From Apoda limacodes (lineage: Eukaryota > Arthropoda > Insecta > Lepidoptera > Limacodidae), in NCBI GenBank assembly GCA_946406115.1, contig OX291562.1, positions 7,098,001 through 7,162,000 on the forward strand: 64,000 bases of DNA, read 5' to 3'. Position 1 is the stretch's first letter. Each line of letters opens with the position of its first letter. The notes beneath the pieces are model-generated. The model saw nothing but the letters and a program-made list of their open reading frames with translations, was not told the origin of the DNA and made no database searches. The translations under genes and the position numbers were made by a program. This document shows, in pieces, positions 57,501 to 64,000 of this stretch.

Positions 57501-59875
57501 AAAAAAAACATCTGGACTGGCCACATAAAATGCCATTTTTGGTAATACTTACTCACAAATAATGAAAGTGAATCAGATTAATTTCAAACACAATGTTATT
57601 ATTTTTTACTGAGCCCTTGGTTAAGTCTGATATCTTTTTTAAAATTTACTTAAACTTTCTGTCCCTACACTCTCACCTGTTCAAAGTTACGTAAAAAGAA
57701 ACAAAAGAAAACAAATTTTGCTGCCAACGTCACCAAAATCGCCCAATTGATGTCTGTGAGGTGTTATTTTCACTATCTGTGACACAGATATAAAATTTTA
57801 TAGAAGTGACATTTATGCTATAGTTTGATTCGGCTATCTCGGTGACGGTGAGGTAATAAATATGCTAATAAAATGGGTTTGGTTACTTTTTACGTAACTT
57901 TAAACAGGAGAGATAAAAGAGCGTGTGCGTTCGGATTTACCTCCTATAGTTTTTGTGCAGTTGTCTCTGCGGTTCTGGGGGCAATTCAAAAGCTCCAAGA
58001 CCATGTTTATCTTTTGACTAAACTAAAGCACTGGGTACAGAATAAAGCTTTCTATGACAAGTGATTATTCTGCTTGAAATTAATCATAACATCTTAATTT
58101 TATATTGTTTAATAAGCTTATTCTGACATTATTTAAATAAAATTTATTAATTATCTTTTTTACCAATTATAATTTCAATTTAATTTAATTCTATTGTCTA
58201 ATAATTTTAATAAATAATTAAATTTATAAGAGATATATAATTCTGTATGTTAAAGGAATTAAATTATATTCTACCTAATTTTGACATATATAAATACTAC
58301 ATTTTATGAAATAAAGAATATGAAAATTATTCGCTATCTAATTATTGTCATTAGATTTGTATCATTTTATTGTCCGATCCTACCACCATATATAAAATGA
58401 CCTATAATTCTTGTTTCCTTGAAAGCTATTTGCAAAATTTATATAATAAACGTTTGTTATAGAGATAGTTATAAAGAGTTAAAAAAGGGGGCTGCTTATG
58501 TTAAAATAATATATAATTTCCCTCCTCAAAAGCGAAACCTATTCCTAATAATACGTGTAGGTAATTATGATTTACATCAAATGATGAAAGATTAATGAAT
58601 AAGAATATAATTTCAAATTATTGTATAGGTCTGAAAATCGAAATTGCAAAATTTTCATTTTCTTTACCTTTTGAGACCTGGAGAATAGTTTGATATCATT
58701 TTTAGAGTGATGTCTGTGTGTGGGTGTGTTTGTGCATGTATGTATGTAGGTTAGCTTTTTTTTTTTTGGCTTTCGATGTCAAGAACAATGGACCAATTTG
58801 GCTCGTGGCCATATCAATCAATACACCACGTCATGACTTAGATCTGAAAAGAGTTTGAACAAAACCGGTCTAGCGGTTTGTTTTTCATTGCTAGAACACT
58901 GTTTACTGTTTTTTTACTCAATAATTTATAAAACGATTTGGAAAATTTTCACGTATAGGGAAGGAATAATGCACAGATTGGTCCTATTTTAATTTAATAA
59001 GGATTAGTACAAAAAAAAACAGTGTTATGTGAGATATACAAGTTGTATCATTTTGATTATTTAGACCAGCTTCTACCGGTCTCTTCGACTCGACTAGACT
59101 GGCCATATAATATTCTGCGTGGCGGAGGCACTACTGTGAATGAGATTAACAAAACAATATGCGATAGAATGATCGCTGCGCATTTTAATACGTGCAAAAT
59201 GATATGACGCGCATTTTAGTTGTCTACTCGACATCTAAGGCTGGGTACAAATCGGTTCAGCAGCTTGGTTTGTTTAAGACCTAAGACGCAATAATAATTT
59301 ACATTTATGAATTTTTAATATAAAAAAAAAAATCTCAAGAGAAGTTGCTTGATAAATTAGTTTGTAAAATTAATTTTATTTGTCACTTCTAGTTACTTTC
59401 GTTCAACTAACAACACTATAGCTATTGTTTTATTCTTATTTGCAAAGCAGTCTGAATGCAGCTTGTCAGAGTTATTCTGCAAGAAAACGTTGGTTTTTAG
59501 ATTTTTACCGTTGTTTATCATTTTTAAGAAATAAATATTTTAAATATTTGTTTTTTTATTTATTATTTTGCTTTACGTATTTACCTATATCTGATTTATT
59601 TATTTATTGGTTTCTATATAATCTACTAAATAATAATATATTTAGCATAGTATTAAAAAAGTAGGAAAAAAACGCAAAATGTTTACCCGCCGACAAATAA
59701 TCATTATGAGGTATTAAGATATATATGTAATTTATAAGACATATACAACAAACAGTAAAGCTGACTTCTAAAACATTAATAGTAGCAGAATGCCCCACTT
59801 CATTTTTTTAACTAGTCATTCTATGGCAAAGCAATTGCTCTGCTTTGAGCTTGTTTATTTTTTGAAAGCTATCAC
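57501..59875. other. AT-rich region upstream of the second Osiris-like gene
   Basis: No supported gene. Short frames at 57873-58064, 59022-59207 and 59425-59664 carry no known domain. Confidence 0.45.
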
Positions 59876-59883
59876 TATAAAAG
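59876..59883 (+). promoter_or_regulatory. TATA box of the second Osiris-like gene
   Basis: TATAAAAG, 58 bp upstream of the ATG at 59934. Transcription would start near 59905-59910 and leave a 5' UTR of roughly 25-30 nt. Confidence 0.6.
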
Positions 59884-59933
59884 CCATTCTTTCTCCCTTT
59901 CTGCCTTATTGCTTAAACGATATTCTAACGAAA

Positions 59934-60228
59934 ATGTATCGGCATATTGTGATTACGTTACTTTTTGTGAAGATAGTGGTAGCTTCAGTTCTGGACGGTG
60001 ATTTGACCTTAACAGATGGAGTGAAATTAGTTGGTATACCAGTGTCAAACAGCTTGGAAGAAGAAGGACGATCTATGGGAGCGGATACCCCTTTGTTCCG
60101 GATGGCAAAATTTCTTCAAGGACATGAGCTTCATGTGAAATTACCTTACTTAATAGAAAAAGATAAGCTTAGTAAGATCTTCACGGAATCCTTAAAAGCA
60201 GTTAATGATAACTACAAAGACGGTGCAG
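59934..60228 (+). CDS. Osiris-like gene, first coding exon (partial gene)
   Basis: The ATG at 59934 gives MYRHIVITLLFVKIVVAS, a good signal peptide. LTLTDGVKLVGIP, DTPLFRMAKFLQGHELHVKL and IFTESLKAVNDNYKDGA follow. The DGVKLV block and the following amphipathic text are Osiris-like (DUF1676 N-terminal part). The family's two-cysteine motif is absent. The donor is GCAG|GTGAGT at 60229, leaving phase 1. A TATA box close upstream supports this start. An alternative is that the exon begins at an acceptor (cttcag) near 59990 and the signal peptide is spurious. I could not find the next exon, with the basic/hydrophobic region, before 64000; it probably lies outside. Confidence 0.7.
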
Positions 60229-60384
60229 GTGAGTTAGGTTTGAAAAATGTATAGAAAGGAAAATAAATGAGTGAAACCAATAAGTGGTCACACCTGCAGT
60301 GACGTAAGCAAAGACACGGTGCTATATTATTGCTGCCTAGTTTAATGGCGACAGCCAACGTATAAATCTTACAAAAATCAGAAT

Positions 60385-60915
60385 AATCGGTCAAGTGCGA
60401 GTCGAACCGCGCACCGGAGGTTCCGTACCACCATTTACGCAATTCACGAACACAAACTAAAACGTAAAGCGTGCGGCTTAGCGGTCACCCATTCAATGAC
60501 TGACCAAGCCCAACATTGCCCAACTTTGAATATTGCTTACACGTGTATAACAACAAACAAATGTGTTACTTTTTCTCTTAATAATCGCTAGATAACGCTG
60601 ATAAGGTAATTTAAAATGTAAACAGACTGTAATAGTTCGGGCCCGTCTCACTCTTGTCTGTTGTTATACTTTAGAGCTCACACTATAATTACGGCAAGCT
60701 TAAATGTATTTTTGTTTTAACGATAGAACGAAAATAACGAAAATGAGTTTCTTGTATACGCTATTATATTTATTCGTCGTTATAACATTTATTTAGCGAA
60801 AATTTCAGACTTGTACCTATTTCGATCTAAAAGATAGAGCCATTTAATGATCTAACCGACGGACGGACTGCTTAGTAATAGGGGTCCATTGGCAACCATA
60901 ACCCTAAAAACGAGA
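60385..60915 (-). repeat. 'ggttccgtaccc' repeat, near-complete minus copy
   Basis: The left end is 'ggtcaagtgcgagtcgaacc'. The right end has 'ccgacggacggactgcttag' then AATAGGGGTCCATTGGCAAC and 'ccctaaaaacg'. It lies just inside the first intron of the second Osiris-like gene. Confidence 0.6.
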
Positions 60916-61089
60916 AGACTGAGATATTGCTTTTAATAATAAGAATGTAAAAATTGAATAATAACCTCTTTAAAAGCGCCAACAAAAAACATTTTAAGAT
61001 TGAAGTCCAAATATTAAATGTGTTGAGGCTAAGTGAACCAAGCAAACTTAAATCAGCACCAGTGGCTCTGGACGATCCCAACCTTACTA

Positions 61090-61405
61090 GCCAATCGAAT
61101 CCTTAAGTCTGATCTCTACCATCGCACCGCTAGCCATCAGCAGGGAATTCATTCTCACACTTTAAAACCTAAATGGTCGCGGACACTGCACTGCTTTTAG
61201 AGAAACTTCCTCCTGTGAACACTTGGCTTGTGAAATTATCTTCGTGCCAAGTTTTTCTCTAAGTGGTACTTAATGGAAATGGGTTACTTGAAGAAAGAAG
61301 TAATTAGATTTGGTGCCCAAGTTGTTGCAAGCGCCCATAGGCTGCGGTGACCGCTTACCATCAGGCAGCTGTAAGCTTGTTTGCCAACTATAAAAAAAAC
61401 ATTTA
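61090..61405 (+). mobile_element. LINE 3' end (copy 11)
   Basis: 'tctctaccatcgcaccgcta', 'cctaaatggtcgcggacact', 'gaagaaagaagtaattagat' and 'cccataggctgcggtgaccg', with the 3' tail and a short poly-A. Frameshifted. Confidence 0.8.
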
Positions 61406-61644
61406 GACTTTTATTTTGGAACACTTTTAAAATAACTTTAATAAAAAAATTAAGCATGTAATTTAGTAAATATAACAAAAAAACGGTTTCATTTTAAATA
61501 ACGCGTTATCATGATACTAAATAACTCAGTAACTCGTCAACACTCGGCTAAGGCCACATGCTACCCGAAACATGGTGACAAATCATTGTCACCATAAATC
61601 TTCTCGACTGCCTGTAATATACCTACATGGATCTTTTAAAATAA

Positions 61645-61825
61645 ATATATATTTTTGGACATAACACGCAATGCTGTCTCGCCTCAAAGTAAACAAAGCT
61701 TGTGTTAAGTATACTAGACAAACATAAATACACCCCTCAAGACAAACATAAATTTTGTCCAGTGCTGGAATCAGCAGCAGCCGGTAACACTACCAACTAG
61801 GCTGCAAAGGAGTCAAGAACTAAAA
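61645..61825 (-). mobile_element. tRNA-headed SINE (copy 5), truncated
   Basis: 'tggacataacacgcaatgct' and 'gtaaacaaagcttgtgttaa' at the left. The right end has remnants of the head ('gtccagtgctggaatcagca', 'taccaactaggctgcaaagg'). The middle is shortened. Confidence 0.65.
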
Positions 61826-62729
61826 GAGACAATAAGTTCTACTTGTTAATTACATAAAATAATTTAAAAAAATGCGCTGGTTTAGAGCTAAGAGCCAAAT
61901 TAACTGCTGTAGCAGTGGATGGCCATATCTAACAATTAACAATTTAATATTTATAATAAAAATTAACTGCTTCGATTATTACAATTTATAACTACTATTT
62001 ATAATGTAAAATTTCTTGATAATTACGTTTAGTAAAAATTACAAATTACACTACTGTCAAACTGAAAGCAATATGAACAGGCGGTGTTCTTGACCTTTAT
62101 AAAAGTTATATTGAATTGAGTTCATAGGCGTACGTTTTTAAGATATATTAAACTTAATTGTAAATGATAACTTACCAGGAAAAAATTGTATAATAAAAGC
62201 GTTCGTGAAACGACAGGCAATCTTTACTCTTTTAAAATTTTACTGAACCGAGCTTATATGTGTTATTATTTACAGATTTACATTTACAATTCAGCCAATT
62301 TTCGACAAATTGGTGAGGTTGTAACTTTTACTAGATACGGCATCTGGTGAACGCCTGCCGTTTTTGCTGACAATATTTTTTAACAAACGTATTACGGCAA
62401 GTTACCATTTTCAATGGAATGCAATATTCTGCTGCATTTCTGTTAGTCTCATATTGAAATTCATTGCCTATTTTTTTATCAAGTATTCGATGGTATGGAT
62501 GGATTTGTAATTGAATGTGAAATCAGTCCTATCAGAGTACTTTTTTTAAAATATTTCCCTCCGTCGGTCGCACAATTTATTTAAATAAATTATATCATCA
62601 ATAAAAATAAATATTTTCATAGCAAATAAGTAGTCAAAAGATTAACCTTGAGCCATTATCTGAATATGGCTTCTTTCCAATAAAAAAGTCCCGAATAACC
62701 GACTTCTAACCTTCATAATGCTCTTCTGT
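61826..62729. other. AT-rich spacer, no gene seen
   Basis: A perfect-looking acceptor (ttattatttacag at about 62275) is followed by an early stop in the phase needed for the upstream Osiris exon, so it is not used. Confidence 0.45.
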
Positions 62730-63090
62730 CGCCTTTAAAGAGGAATGCCTCTGAATAACTTAAGTTGCTTATCTACAGTGACCCATTACCAATGTGTTTT
62801 TCCTTGTCATCGCCAGATTCAAACTTCTCCAACAGGGCGGCGTATAATTTCATGGCACGGATACCTCCTGCACCAGTGGAGCCTTCTCACCCTTTTCAGG
62901 AGTACTTCAGTCGATACTTGTACACCTGCCCGTTGTCTTCGAAACCTGCCACTAGATGTCGTTGCTGCATCCAAATCAAGAGATTTCACTGATGACAACG
63001 TCCTCATCGATGTTGTTTCGCACTCCTTGGCAATGTTGGAAGGATGGCTCTTTGCGTCTACTATCTCAGGATTTACCTGCTTTTGTTAAC
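62730..63090. other. Unidentified GC-richer, open patch
   Basis: Plus-strand frame 62745-63089 (114 codons) has ordinary composition, for example LRNLPLDVVAASKSRDFTDD. Both strands are open in places, and I recognise neither translation. It may be a fragment of an old coding insertion. Confidence 0.25.
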
Positions 63091-64000
63091 ACACCATTCT
63101 TGCTCTGATAGTTTTAACTCCTCAATTTTCTAAGATTATTCCTTCACCAACTCACTCAAAGACACACACAAAATTAAGACTGCACCAATAATTTTATGTT
63201 TATACTCCATATAAATGTAAAACAATAACTAAAAGCAAAGCAACCTAACCTTACCTAACCTAGCAAAGGTTGCTGTTAAAAACGCGTTTGTACCGCAACC
63301 TTCGACCCTTAATATTTATCTTTACTGCCCAATTATAAGTCCGGGTAACACACAATCTTGAGATTTATCACGATAAAATACAATAAGAGCTCTGTTCCTT
63401 TGTCAGTCTAGCGAGAATCATTTATAGCTTCGCATCGTTAGCCAGCAGTACCGTAGACTGGCCTGCCAAAGCGTGAACCCGGAACCCTTCGTATCGGCAT
63501 TGCTCAAAGCAACCACCGTAATCATTTCACTAACAGGGTTTAGCATATTTTTTTATGACGTCGGTTAAAAGTAAATAGCCTGATAAGGATAAAATATCTA
63601 TTGAGAAATATTATTCCTAATACAGCTGTTGTCGTTAATAATTTAACAGAAAATCGTTTACCCACAATCCCGGTTCAAAGGATCCTGAAGGAAGTAAATG
63701 ACAGGCACTTGCATAAAAAGTAATTTAGTTCTCGTAAAAAGCCTTCAGCAACAGACGTTATACATGATTTCAACGTTTTATCTGAAAATTAGTAGGAAGG
63801 TAATTGAAAATTTTGTTGTAATTTAACGTCAATACGATTTTTTAGGGATTTTATTTTTAGAATTAGTAAAGGTACCTATTCTCCGTCTGAAAAACGTATT
63901 CTACGTCTAAATATCTGAAAGTTACCAAAATTATGCTAAATGTTAGGTACTACATTTTTTTTACATTTTACAATACACCTATAGTAACTATAACCAAAAT
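63091..64000. other. No gene seen
   Basis: AT-rich to the window edge, with a less AT-rich patch at 63400-63540. Nothing can be supported. Confidence 0.45.

Noticed and set aside
59604..59798. Short minus-strand frame near the second Osiris promoter
   Set aside because: AT-rich hydrophobic text, with no start context or homology.
62275..62330. Candidate next exon of the second Osiris-like gene after 'ttattatttacag'
   Set aside because: In the required phase it reaches a stop after 13 codons and has no Osiris hydrophobic or basic signature.

Overview
The window looks like a lepidopteran (moth or butterfly) nuclear genome segment. The grounds are AT-rich DNA, spliced genes with canonical GT/AG introns, two insect-specific Osiris-type genes, and dense repeat families of the kind common in Lepidoptera: a LINE with a conserved 3' tail, a tRNA-headed SINE, Lep1-like Helitrons and several MITEs. 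The species cannot be named from sequence alone.

Layout. 1-5.2 kb: LINE 3' fragments and a decayed autonomous Helitron (Rep HUH motif plus PIF1-like helicase) on the minus strand. 6.6-29.2 kb: one host gene on the minus strand, an Osiris-family secreted/membrane protein of 641 aa in four coding exons (29218-28879, 20583-20497, 9131-8942, 7891-6583). Its frame is continuous across canonical splice sites and its introns of 8.3, 11.4 and 1.05 kb are full of mobile-element debris. A possible alternative last exon, Met/Pro-rich, lies at 6172-6007. 29.5-40.5 kb: intergenic DNA with an inverted pair of tRNA-like sequences, a decayed LINE with RT motifs (34.9-36.4 kb), SINEs, Helitron-like pieces and a foldback MITE.

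40.5-54.1 kb: a 13.5 kb nested transposon. A BEL/Pao LTR retrotransposon on the minus strand has 1.52 kb LTRs bounded by a 5-bp TTTAC duplication and carries a 1523-codon polyprotein frame. That frame lacks the reverse-transcriptase core. A 5.6 kb Jockey-like non-LTR element on the plus strand has inserted into its 3' LTR with a 10-bp target duplication. The Jockey copy has two ORFs, broken only by a homopolymer frameshift in ORF1 and one stop in ORF2.

54.1-64 kb: a 24-bp minisatellite, a decayed minus-strand LINE, then the TATA box and first coding exon (59934-60228) of a second Osiris-like gene on the plus strand. The rest of that gene was not found and probably lies beyond the window. The two Osiris-type genes are divergent, about 30.7 kb apart, as expected for part of an Osiris cluster. 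I saw no sign of a novel multi-gene system. The most checkable novelties are the RT-deleted but otherwise open Pao element, the candidate alternative Osiris exon, the long basic Osiris tail, and a MITE with an internal 62-bp tandem array.
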